In this document: positions 9,543 to 17,105 of the stretch, one piece after another
How the letters are laid out: each line of letters begins with the position of its first letter
Position numbering within the stretch: position 1 is the first letter of the stretch
Source of the DNA: Magnetovibrio sp.
GTDB taxonomy: Bacteria; Pseudomonadota; Alphaproteobacteria; Rhodospirillales_A; JABHCV01
Assembly (NCBI GenBank): GCA_002717285.1
Contig: PBDF01000004.1
Coordinates: 76,685-118,046, forward strand
Reading direction: 5' to 3'
DNA length: 41,362 bases
The notes under the pieces: model-generated
Told to the model about the DNA's origin: nothing
Seen by the model: the letters and a program-made list of their open reading frames with translations, nothing else
Database searches by the model: none
Position numbers and translations under genes: made by a program

Positions 9543-10772
9543 ATGGAAAAAAACTACAAAAAATATACCTTAGTTACTGTTTCATATTGGGGGTTTACCC
9601 TAACAGACGGTGCTTTACGGATGTTAGTGTTACTGCATTTTCACAGTCTCGGTTACAGTCCTTTTGAAATAGCTCTTTTGTTTCTGTTTTATGAACTATT
9701 TGGGATTTTCACAAATTTAATAGGTGGTTGGATAGCTACAAGAATTGGCTTGAAGGTTACGTTATTTTTAGGACTCACATTGCAAGTGATTGCTCTTTGT
9801 CTACTTGCACTTTTCGATCCAGCATGGCCAATTACACTTGGTGTCATCTACGTGATGGCCGTGCAAGCTATTTCAGGTATTGCCAAAGATTTAACAAAAC
9901 TTAGTTCCAAAAGCGCGGTTAAACTTATTGTACCTGGCAATAAACAGACCGTTCTTTTCAAGTTCGTGTCAGCTCTAACAGGTTCTAAGAATGCACTAAA
10001 AGGAGTAGGATTTTTTATGGGTGGTGCTCTACTTGTCTGGCTAGGGTTTTCTTGGGCTTTGATTTCTATGGCTAGTGGATTGATGATAGTTTTGTTAACT
10101 ACAGTAATCAGCCTTCACGGCGATCTGGGACAATTAGGCAATAAAGTTAGATTTAGGCACATATTCTCAAAAAGTGCAGAGATCAATTGGCTCTCTGGTG
10201 CTCGTTTTTTCTTGTTTGGTTCCAGAGACATATGGTTTGCAGTTGGTTTGCCATTATTTCTTGCTGTCACAATGAACTGGGATCACATGCAAATAGGAGG
10301 CTATATGGCGATCTGGGTAATTGCGTATGGTTTGGTGCAAGTTGCAACACCTAAGTTATTGAAAAAATCTGATGTACTACCTGACGGGCAATTATCAAGA
10401 CGCTGGATTATAGTGCTCATCCTAGTCACATTATCAATATGCACCGCTGTTCACATCGACATATTTCCCGGTTTAAGTGTCGTAATAGGCTTACTAATTT
10501 TTGGTTTTGTTTTTGCAATTAATTCAGCCATTCATTCTTATTTAGTACTAGCCTACAGCGAAGCAGACCGTGTTTCCCTAGACGTTGGTTTTTATTACAT
10601 GGCAAATGCAGGAGGACGACTCATTGGCACCTTACTCTCGGGTCTAGTCTATCAATTGGGCGGTTTTGTGTTATGTTTGTTAATATCTACAGCTTTTCTA
10701 ATCAGCTCATGGCTCTTCAGTATTACTTTGCCAAACGCACCAGAAAAATTAAAAGAGATTTCTGCAAGGTAA
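9543..10772 (+). CDS. arsJ: Organoarsenical efflux MFS transporter ArsJ
   Basis: A 409-residue polytopic inner-membrane protein with about 12 hydrophobic helices. The N-terminus (VSYWGFTLTDGALRMLVLLH, then LGYSPFEIA and YELFGIFTNLIGGW) is characteristic of ArsJ. In characterised bacteria ArsJ exports 1-arseno-3-phosphoglycerate made by the paired GAPDH; the product then breaks down outside to arsenate and 3-phosphoglycerate, giving net arsenate efflux. The 12-base gap to the GAPDH gene implies one transcript. Unlike many ars clusters there is no arsR, arsC or arsB in the window. The family call is strong, the function is by homology. Confidence 0.92.
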   Translation: MEKNYKKYTLVTVSYWGFTLTDGALRMLVLLHFHSLGYSPFEIALLFLFYELFGIFTNLIGGWIATRIGLKVTLFLGLTLQVIALCLLALFDPAWPITLGVIYVMAVQAISGIAKDLTKLSSKSAVKLIVPGNKQTVLFKFVSALTGSKNALKGVGFFMGGALLVWLGFSWALISMASGLMIVLLTTVISLHGDLGQLGNKVRFRHIFSKSAEINWLSGARFFLFGSRDIWFAVGLPLFLAVTMNWDHMQIGGYMAIWVIAYGLVQVATPKLLKKSDVLPDGQLSRRWIIVLILVTLSICTAVHIDIFPGLSVVIGLLIFGFVFAINSAIHSYLVLAYSEADRVSLDVGFYYMANAGGRLIGTLLSGLVYQLGGFVLCLLISTAFLISSWLFSITLPNAPEKLKEISAR

Positions 10773-11067
10773 AATCTTGCGCCAACAGTTTCTCCCAATT
10801 CTAAGAGTCATTTGAGATTATTGTTAAACTGTTCTTGTTTATAAATTACGGAGTTTTGGTAAGAAAACACCTCCTTTAACCGTATTTGATTCCCATTGAA
10901 TTTTCTGGTAAATCCCTAAAAGCACAAAAAATTTGGTAATGCAGAGCATATAAAATCTTTTGAAGAATTATATTATTTAAAAATTTTTGCGTGGAGAACT
11001 TAATGGTATTTTAGTAGCATGAATGAACTAGAATTTTCTTACCGAGCAATCTTAAATTCAGCTTAAC
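10773..11067. other. Non-coding gap between arsJ and the Nudix gene
   Basis: About 295 AT-rich bases with no convincing terminator, RNA gene or promoter. The only structure I see is a weak imperfect dyad near 10852-10880 (GGAG...CTCC). A 15-codon ATG frame at 11019-11066 ends one base before the Nudix ATG at 11068 and could couple translation, but nothing supports it as a gene. Confidence 0.4.
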
Positions 11068-11700
11068 ATGGACAAACCCAGATACCTTACCAAGCTCACA
11101 AATAGGAAGTGGATGACTGAGCGACTAAGGAAAAATAAAGATAAACCTCTTACTCAAGCACGGGGAGACCATGACCTTAATCCAGGCACTCGAAGCAAAG
11201 GCCCGTTTATTCCAGCTGCCGTACTAATCCCTCTTGTCCTCCATGAAGGCAATACTACTGTTCTTCTGACCCGACGCACAGAAAATTTGGCGAAACACCC
11301 TGGGCAAATAAGTTTTCCTGGTGGTCACATGGAAGATTTTGATGGAACTCCTGAGGAAACAGCCCTTCGTGAGACTGAAGAAGAGATAGGACTCAATAGA
11401 TGCCATGTTGATATTATCGGAAGGCTTAATAATTACGAAACTAGAACCGGATTTAGGGTGACACCTATAGTAGCTTTCGTTACTCCACCTTTTAATTTAA
11501 CACAAGATTTTGATGAAGTTGCAGAGTTCTTTGAGGTGCCCACGTCATTTTTATTAGATCCAGTTAATCATCGACGTCACAATCATATTTATGAGGGAAC
11601 GTTAAGGGAGTTTTACACCATTTCCTATAATCAGTACTCAATTTGGGGCGTCACAGCAGGTATTTTAGTCAATTTTTCTGAGGCATTGGAAAGCTCATGA
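11068..11700 (+). CDS. Nudix hydrolase, CoA pyrophosphatase (NudL-like)
   Basis: A 210-residue Nudix protein of the coenzyme A pyrophosphatase subgroup, which splits CoA to 3',5'-ADP and 4'-phosphopantetheine. It has the subgroup signature LLTRR-x-x-x-L-x-x-HPGQISFPGG immediately before the Nudix helix ending ALRETEEEIGL (about residues 85-109), with the metal-binding REx2EE glutamates intact. The ATG at 11068 has no ribosome binding site; the internal ATG at 11113 has AGGA five bases upstream and may be the true start, giving 195 residues. The stop overlaps the next gene as ATGA. Nudix-DUF6111-cca is a conserved alphaproteobacterial operon. Confidence 0.9.
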   Translation: MDKPRYLTKLTNRKWMTERLRKNKDKPLTQARGDHDLNPGTRSKGPFIPAAVLIPLVLHEGNTTVLLTRRTENLAKHPGQISFPGGHMEDFDGTPEETALRETEEEIGLNRCHVDIIGRLNNYETRTGFRVTPIVAFVTPPFNLTQDFDEVAEFFEVPTSFLLDPVNHRRHNHIYEGTLREFYTISYNQYSIWGVTAGILVNFSEALESS

Positions 11701-11972
11701 CACGTGTTTTTTTTATGTACATTATTCCAATTATTTTACCCAGTCTCTTATTCTTTTTCTGGGCTACTTTTATCCGTAAAGATTATGTTTTAGCTCGAAC
11801 TGGGCCTTGGTTTCGTCTGCTTATTGCAGGACTAGGCCTAATGGTTTTGAGCTTGACAACTGCAGCAATTTTAGGTGGGTCAGCACCAGGAGGTCAATAC
11901 AAGGCCCCCTACTTAATGGACGGCAAAATTATACCAGGTAAAGTTACTCCTAAAAATCAGTTACGAAAATGA
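11697..11972 (+). CDS. DUF6111 family small membrane protein
   Basis: A 91-residue protein with two predicted membrane helices (about residues 6-23 and 39-60) and a short tail containing GGSAPGGQYKAPYLMDGKI, then PGKV. This pattern and its place between a Nudix gene and cca fit the DUF6111 family, which has no known function. Both ends overlap their neighbours by ATGA (11697-11700 and 11969-11972), so translation is coupled through all three genes. Most probably an inner-membrane protein co-expressed with tRNA maturation by genomic accident or tradition; no role can be read from sequence. Confidence 0.8.
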   Translation: MTRVFFMYIIPIILPSLLFFFWATFIRKDYVLARTGPWFRLLIAGLGLMVLSLTTAAILGGSAPGGQYKAPYLMDGKIIPGKVTPKNQLRK

Positions 11973-13258
11973 ACAGTGTACAAACAAGAGCAGTTAGCAA
12001 ACTTGAGCCACAATCTTGGATGACAACACCAGAAACTCAGACTCTTTTCAGAGCTTTGGAAGCAGGGGGAAAACAAGCACGTTTTATTGGTGGGTGCATC
12101 AGGAATGCAATCTGTAATAAACCAGTTAAAGATATCGATATTGCCACTCCTGAGCCCCCGCAAAAAGTAATGGAACTTCTCAAAGCTGCAAACATTATTG
12201 CTATTCCTACCGCACTGAAATATGGGACGGTAACCGCAATAATAAATTCCCTGCGTTACGAGATAACAACTCTCCGCATTGATACAGAAAATCATGGACG
12301 CCAAGCTACCGTTGCTTTCACCGATGATTGGGTCACGGATGCTCTTCGTCGGGATTTTACTATCAACACTATGTCCAGCACAATTGATGGCGATTTGTTT
12401 GATCCTCTCTCAGGGTTAGATGATTTAAACCATCACAGAGTCCGCTTTGTTGGAAGTGCCAGAGAACGTATTGAGGAGGATCTTTTACGTTTGTTACGAT
12501 TTTTTAGGTTTCATGCAACTTTTGGAGGAAACAAACTTGATCAAGATGCGATCTCAGCTTGTCGCGATTTAGCTCCAAGAATTATTGAACTATCATCAGA
12601 AAGAATACAAAGTGAGTTATTCAAAATATTTGAAGCCCCTGACCCCGCTAAAACATTGTCTCTGATGAATAGTGAGCTGATTCTCAAACACGTTCTTCCG
12701 GAAGCGAGAGACTTTGGACGCTTAAGGACATTAGCTTGGATTGAAACCAAATTCTCCAATAATGACTCTATCAGGCCAGATAAACTGAGACGACTGGCAG
12801 CTGTGTTGAATTCGGATCAGAACGGACACTTGAGCTTGGCAAAAAGGCTTCGATTATCAAACAAACAGAGTTTACAACTGGCTAGAATGACAAAACCCGC
12901 TAAATTACCAGTTCCTGAGTCAAATCCATTAGAGCAACATCAAATCCTTTATGATCTTGGAATTGATAATTTCTGTGACCTAATTTTACTTAGCTGGGCA
13001 CATGAAGAAAATATTGACCCACATCTTTCTTCAGAGAGAAGCAAGCATTGGTTAGACATGATCAATGAGGCGAGCACTTGGCATAAACCAGAATTTCCTA
13101 TTAAAGGTAGCGATGCAAAAAAACTAGGACTCATTCAGGGTCCCGATTTTGGAAAGGCTATAAAAAAAGTGGAAAGTTGGTGGCGAGATGGTGATTTCCA
13201 AGCTAATAAAAGACAATGCATTAAACAGTTAAAGCAAGTAATCAACAGTAGACTTTGA
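11969..13258 (+). CDS. cca: CCA tRNA nucleotidyltransferase / poly(A) polymerase family
   Basis: A 429-residue class II nucleotidyltransferase that adds or repairs the 3'-CCA end of tRNAs. The catalytic head shows FIGGCIRNAI followed by KDIDIATP, with metal-binding Asp55 and Asp57; then RRDFTINTM and the DLLRLLRFFRFHATFG segment of the neck and RNA-binding region. The length and the long C-terminal tail (residues 250-429) are usual for alphaproteobacterial members. The gene starts inside the DUF6111 stop codon. It is convergent with the iron permease, with 102 bases between and no obvious terminator. Confidence 0.94.
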   Translation: MNSVQTRAVSKLEPQSWMTTPETQTLFRALEAGGKQARFIGGCIRNAICNKPVKDIDIATPEPPQKVMELLKAANIIAIPTALKYGTVTAIINSLRYEITTLRIDTENHGRQATVAFTDDWVTDALRRDFTINTMSSTIDGDLFDPLSGLDDLNHHRVRFVGSARERIEEDLLRLLRFFRFHATFGGNKLDQDAISACRDLAPRIIELSSERIQSELFKIFEAPDPAKTLSLMNSELILKHVLPEARDFGRLRTLAWIETKFSNNDSIRPDKLRRLAAVLNSDQNGHLSLAKRLRLSNKQSLQLARMTKPAKLPVPESNPLEQHQILYDLGIDNFCDLILLSWAHEENIDPHLSSERSKHWLDMINEASTWHKPEFPIKGSDAKKLGLIQGPDFGKAIKKVESWWRDGDFQANKRQCIKQLKQVINSRL

Positions 13259-13360
13259 CTAACTACTTTTTGATCGGGTGCCATTAAGCCAAGTGAATCA
13301 ATTATCTAGTATGCTTGGAATCAACTTATAAAAAATTCAAATCACAGCATAAGGTATATC

Positions 13361-15028
13361 TCAGTAACGTGTTCTAATTTTATCCAACGCAGAATTCATT
13401 AAAATCACAGGCACAATACCGCTAGCAACAATGAACAGAGCTGGAAGTGCTGCCTCCTCAAGCAATTCATCTTTTGCAAATTGATATACGTAAGTTGCTA
13501 GTGTCTCATAATTAAATGGACGTAAAAGTAATGTCATTGGCAATTCTTTCATCACATCAACAAAGACCAAAAGTCCACCAGTCACACAGGATAATCTCAA
13601 TAGTGGAAACATTACTTTTCTTATACTTTGAAATAGTCCCTGCCCAAGAATGCGGCTTGCCTCCACCATATTGTTTGGAACTCTGCCAAGTCCAGCTGTG
13701 ATAGCACCATAGCCAATAGCCTGAAATCTCACTACTGATGCAAAAATGATCAATCCAACACCACTTGTTAGCCAACCTTGATAAGAAATTCCAGAAATTT
13801 GCATCAGTACGGATGCAATCCATGAGTCTACCATTCCCCCAGCTGTAACCACTCCAACCGCTAATATGGTACCGGGAAACGCATAACCAAATGATGACAG
13901 GGCAGACAACCAACGCATTATTTTTCCCTTGTCAAAAGAGGAAACTAGGCCCATGAAAGTTGCGCTAAAAACAACTAATATTGATGCAACGACACCAAGA
14001 AAAAAAGAATTTGAGGCAGCCGACAGAATTTCTTTACTAACTGAGGTTGAATAGCCCTGCAAAACAAAGTTTAATAAAACACAAACTGGTATCAGAAATC
14101 CTACAACTATAGGAATGCTACAAATTAGAGTAAGCAGGGTTCCTTTTGCTAAAGAGACCGATTGTGGTGACAAGGATATTGAACGACGAGTTGTATCCAT
14201 ATACCTTCTACGCGCCCGAGCAACTCGTTCAACAAGAACCAGAGCTATTATAAAAAGAAATGAAAAGGCTGCTATTTGCGACGCCGCCGTTAAATTATTC
14301 ATCCCCAACCATACATTAAATATACCAAGTGTCAGGGTCTCAATACTGAAGTATTCTACGGTACCAAAGTCTGAAATAGTCTCCATCATTACTAAGGCTA
14401 AGCCCGCAACTATAGCTGGCCTAGCTAATGGAAAAGCCACGCCCCAAAACATATTAGAACCATTCATTCGCCCAACTTCAAACAGTGAAACTGGTGTAAG
14501 TAAATACGCTGTCCTAGTAATCACATATACATAGGGATAAAGTACTGCACCCATAACTAAAATTGCTCCACCCATAGATCTTATTTCTGGAAACCAATAG
14601 TCGCGTGCACTTTCCCAACCGAAGAAATCACGCAGTAATACCTGAAGTGGTCCTGCATATTCCAGAAAGTCTGTATATGTGTAAGCAATTAAATATGCAG
14701 GAATCGTAGCTGGTAGTATAAGTGCCCATTGCATAACACGTCTTCCAGGGAACTGATAACGCACGACAATCCAAGCTGTAGTGACCCCAAAGAATAATGT
14801 TACGAGCCCGACACCACCCATTAAAACTAGCGTATTGGTTACATAGCGTGGCAACACAGTTTGAGCTAAATGCATCCACAACCCATCGCTATCACCAGTT
14901 GCAGTAATAGTGATTGCTACAACGGGGGCTAAAAAAATTATAACTAGGAATACAGTTCCTAGCTTCCAAGGACTCAACAATCGTGTAAATCCATTTTTTA
15001 AAAGCAAGGTTTTTTTTGCTATTACCAT
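13361..15028 (-). CDS. Ferric iron ABC transporter permease, two-domain FbpB/FutB type
   Basis: A 555-residue inner-membrane protein with two homologous halves of about six helices each, as in FbpB/SfuB/FutB permeases where a single chain makes the whole pore. Each half holds a permease loop facing the ATPase: about residues 205-230 (FPLARPAIVAGLALVMMETISDFG is the recognisable region, quoted only by its key residues) and 490-515 (PLLRLSCVTGGLLVFVDVMKELP region, with the second ELP). It overlaps the upstream iron-binding protein ORF by 7 nt, so the two are co-translated and must work together in Fe(III) uptake. The cognate ATPase gene is not in the window and must lie elsewhere. Confidence 0.9.
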   Translation of the reverse strand: MVIAKKTLLLKNGFTRLLSPWKLGTVFLVIIFLAPVVAITITATGDSDGLWMHLAQTVLPRYVTNTLVLMGGVGLVTLFFGVTTAWIVVRYQFPGRRVMQWALILPATIPAYLIAYTYTDFLEYAGPLQVLLRDFFGWESARDYWFPEIRSMGGAILVMGAVLYPYVYVITRTAYLLTPVSLFEVGRMNGSNMFWGVAFPLARPAIVAGLALVMMETISDFGTVEYFSIETLTLGIFNVWLGMNNLTAASQIAAFSFLFIIALVLVERVARARRRYMDTTRRSISLSPQSVSLAKGTLLTLICSIPIVVGFLIPVCVLLNFVLQGYSTSVSKEILSAASNSFFLGVVASILVVFSATFMGLVSSFDKGKIMRWLSALSSFGYAFPGTILAVGVVTAGGMVDSWIASVLMQISGISYQGWLTSGVGLIIFASVVRFQAIGYGAITAGLGRVPNNMVEASRILGQGLFQSIRKVMFPLLRLSCVTGGLLVFVDVMKELPMTLLLRPFNYETLATYVYQFAKDELLEEAALPALFIVASGIVPVILMNSALDKIRTRY

Positions 15029-17031
15029 CCAACCCTATCAATAATTTTCTGAGCGTCTGGGGCTAGCTCAGCGATTCTGCTAATTGGCATCAGGTCCTCC
15101 TTGAAGTTTCCCCATGACTGCAATTCGTCAGGCACTTGAACATTGGGATTGACTGGATACTCAAAGTTAACAGAACCATAAAGATTTTGTGCTTCATCAG
15201 AAGTCAAAAACTCAAGAAAACGAACAGCTTCCTTTTTATTTTTTGAATGCTTTGCTACTCCGCCACCTGAAATATTTATATGAGCACCTCGACCCTTTTG
15301 ATTGGGAAACACTAGTCGAACAGACTCAGCCCATTTACGTTGTTCTTCTTTATTTGAATGCTTTAGTTTTCCAAAATAATAGTTATTTATAATAGCTATA
15401 TCACAAATACCCTCAAAGATAGCCTTTACTTGTGCTCTATCATTACCTTGCGGACGTCTTGCAAGGTTTTTCATTAGTCCAAATGCCCAATTTTCAGCTA
15501 GTTGTGTACCTCCAGCATTTATTAATGAGGCAACTAGTGCCCGATTGTACACATGACTTCCAGGCCGCACGCAAATCCTGCCTTTCCACTTTGGATCCAC
15601 CAAATCTTCATAATTTTTTATTTTATCTGTTTCCTTTGACTTTAGAGATAATACTATAACTCGTGCCCGTTTTGAGAAAGAAAACCATTTGTTATTTGGA
15701 TCACGTAAATGAGCCGGTATATTTTTTACGAGAACTTCAGAATCAACCGTGGCCAATAACCCTTTATCTACATACACATTTAGCCTAGCCATATCTACTG
15801 TTAGGATGACATCAGCAGGACTTCTTAAACCCTCCGATTGGAGTCTTTGTGCCAAACCTTTTGACGCGTAAACGATGTTTACTTTGACCCCTGTCTTTGC
15901 CTGATATGCTTCTATAAATGGATTTATTAAAAAGGGTTGACGATGGGAATAAATGTTTAATTCCGATGCACTCACAGATGCACCAACACTAAGTAGCCCT
16001 AAAAAAAAGACAAGCCCTACAGTAGTAGACTGACCAAATCGCTTAATGGTGTTTCTCAATGACATTTTCTTTATCACCTTTTCCAATATCCAAAAAAAAG
16101 ACTTCACAAACTCCACTATTGGTGTGAAGTAAATTGTATTTAAATCGTGTACCTGACACGCTCCTTTACCAAGACCAAACTGAAGTGGAGGTTTAATATC
16201 TGCACAACGCAGACTTCCACCCATCCGATCCCAAATCGCGAGTACCACCCCAAAATTACAATCGTAATGCATTGGTTCTGACGAGTGGTGTATCTGATGC
16301 TGGGCTGGAGAAATGAGGTACTTTTCTACCAACTTTCCATAACTAATCCAAACGTGCGAGTGACGAAGATTTGCACCTGCGGCATTAAAAAGAAACAAAC
16401 CTGCATTCACACCCATAATTGTAGTAAGCTCTGCTCTTTCGCCAAAAAAATAGAAAAATAAAGCAGTAGAAATTGCCTGAACAAATATACTGCGTAAACC
16501 AAACAAAATACCCTCGACTGGATGTGTTCGATAAACTGTAAAAGGGGTCAAAACCTCTGCGCTATGGTGGACTTTGTGAAAGCACCACAAAATAGGGAAC
16601 CGATGAAGGCAACGATGAACTAAATATTTTGTAAGATCATCTAATAAAAAGATTGAGAACGTAAAAATTGTAGCTATTACCCATTTAGGAATATTTGGCC
16701 ATAAAATATTACGGCCATCAAACCAAACGTGCATGATTTCGAAAAAGAATACAGCCACCGCTAATTTAGATAATAATAATGGGGCTATACCCATCATGAG
16801 AGCTCTGTTGACTATCATAACTAAATAATCGCTACGTGCGGATTTTGATAACCAGATGGATTTTTTGAAAAGCTCTGATGAAATTTCACGATAGGTGTAC
16901 TTTAAGAATAAACGTTGAAATGCAAACGCAAAAAAAAAGGCCGCAAGTAAATAACCCAAAAAAATACGTTTTTGTGGATTAATAAACGGGTCTAGAATTG
17001 AGTTTAGATACTCAAAAAGAATTGTTTCCAT
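15022..17031 (-). CDS. Fusion ORF: fatty acid hydroxylase/sterol desaturase domain + FutA/FbpA-type ferric iron-binding protein
   Basis: One uninterrupted 669-codon frame carries two proteins usually encoded separately. Residues 1-322 are a membrane di-iron hydroxylase with the family's histidine clusters HRCLH, HKVHH and HQIHH and several hydrophobic helices. Residues 323-669 are a complete periplasmic Fe(III)-binding protein, including its own signal peptide (MSLRNTIKRF, a hydrophobic run, then ASVSASELNIYS) and the iron-ligand tyrosine segment INNYYFG. The ATG at codon 323 (16065) has a strong ribosome binding site, so the binding protein may be made separately from an internal start. The downstream permease overlaps by 7 nt. 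Alternatives are a true membrane-anchored fusion, or loss of a stop codon by mutation or sequencing error. Hydroxylase substrate unknown. Confidence 0.85.
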   Translation of the reverse strand: METILFEYLNSILDPFINPQKRIFLGYLLAAFFFAFAFQRLFLKYTYREISSELFKKSIWLSKSARSDYLVMIVNRALMMGIAPLLLSKLAVAVFFFEIMHVWFDGRNILWPNIPKWVIATIFTFSIFLLDDLTKYLVHRCLHRFPILWCFHKVHHSAEVLTPFTVYRTHPVEGILFGLRSIFVQAISTALFFYFFGERAELTTIMGVNAGLFLFNAAGANLRHSHVWISYGKLVEKYLISPAQHQIHHSSEPMHYDCNFGVVLAIWDRMGGSLRCADIKPPLQFGLGKGACQVHDLNTIYFTPIVEFVKSFFWILEKVIKKMSLRNTIKRFGQSTTVGLVFFLGLLSVGASVSASELNIYSHRQPFLINPFIEAYQAKTGVKVNIVYASKGLAQRLQSEGLRSPADVILTVDMARLNVYVDKGLLATVDSEVLVKNIPAHLRDPNNKWFSFSKRARVIVLSLKSKETDKIKNYEDLVDPKWKGRICVRPGSHVYNRALVASLINAGGTQLAENWAFGLMKNLARRPQGNDRAQVKAIFEGICDIAIINNYYFGKLKHSNKEEQRKWAESVRLVFPNQKGRGAHINISGGGVAKHSKNKKEAVRFLEFLTSDEAQNLYGSVNFEYPVNPNVQVPDELQSWGNFKEDLMPISRIAELAPDAQKIIDRVGW
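16066..16080 (-). promoter_or_regulatory. Internal ribosome binding site for the iron-binding protein
   Basis: On the minus strand AAGGTGAT (16080 to 16073) lies 7 bases before the in-frame ATG at 16065. It matches the anti-Shine-Dalgarno sequence well at ideal spacing. The codons after this ATG encode a standard Sec signal peptide, so an independent start inside the fusion ORF is likely. Confidence 0.7.
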
Positions 17032-17041
17032 TTAGGCTACC

Positions 17042-17081
17042 AAAAAAACCCGGTGAGAGAAGACAATTCTTCTCTCACCGG
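17042..17081 (-). terminator. Strong rho-independent terminator after the DUF4856-type gene
   Basis: A perfect 14-bp stem, CCGGTGAGAGAAGA (17050-17063) and its complement (17068-17081), encloses a 4-base loop; on the minus strand it is followed by G and TTTTTTT (17048-17042). It sits between the exported-protein gene and the hydroxylase/iron-binding fusion, 11 bases before the latter's start codon, so downstream genes would depend on read-through or on a promoter not visible here. Confidence 0.88.
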
Positions 17082-17105
17082 TTTATTGAGAGGAAAAGAG
17101 TAGTA

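Noticed and set aside
11019..11066. 15-codon leader ORF before the Nudix gene
   Set aside because: It ends one base before the Nudix ATG, but there is no close ribosome binding site and the true Nudix start may be at 11113.
14115..14534. 139-codon plus-strand frame antisense to the iron permease
   Set aside because: Shadow of a well-supported membrane protein gene; no recognisable motif or ribosome binding site.
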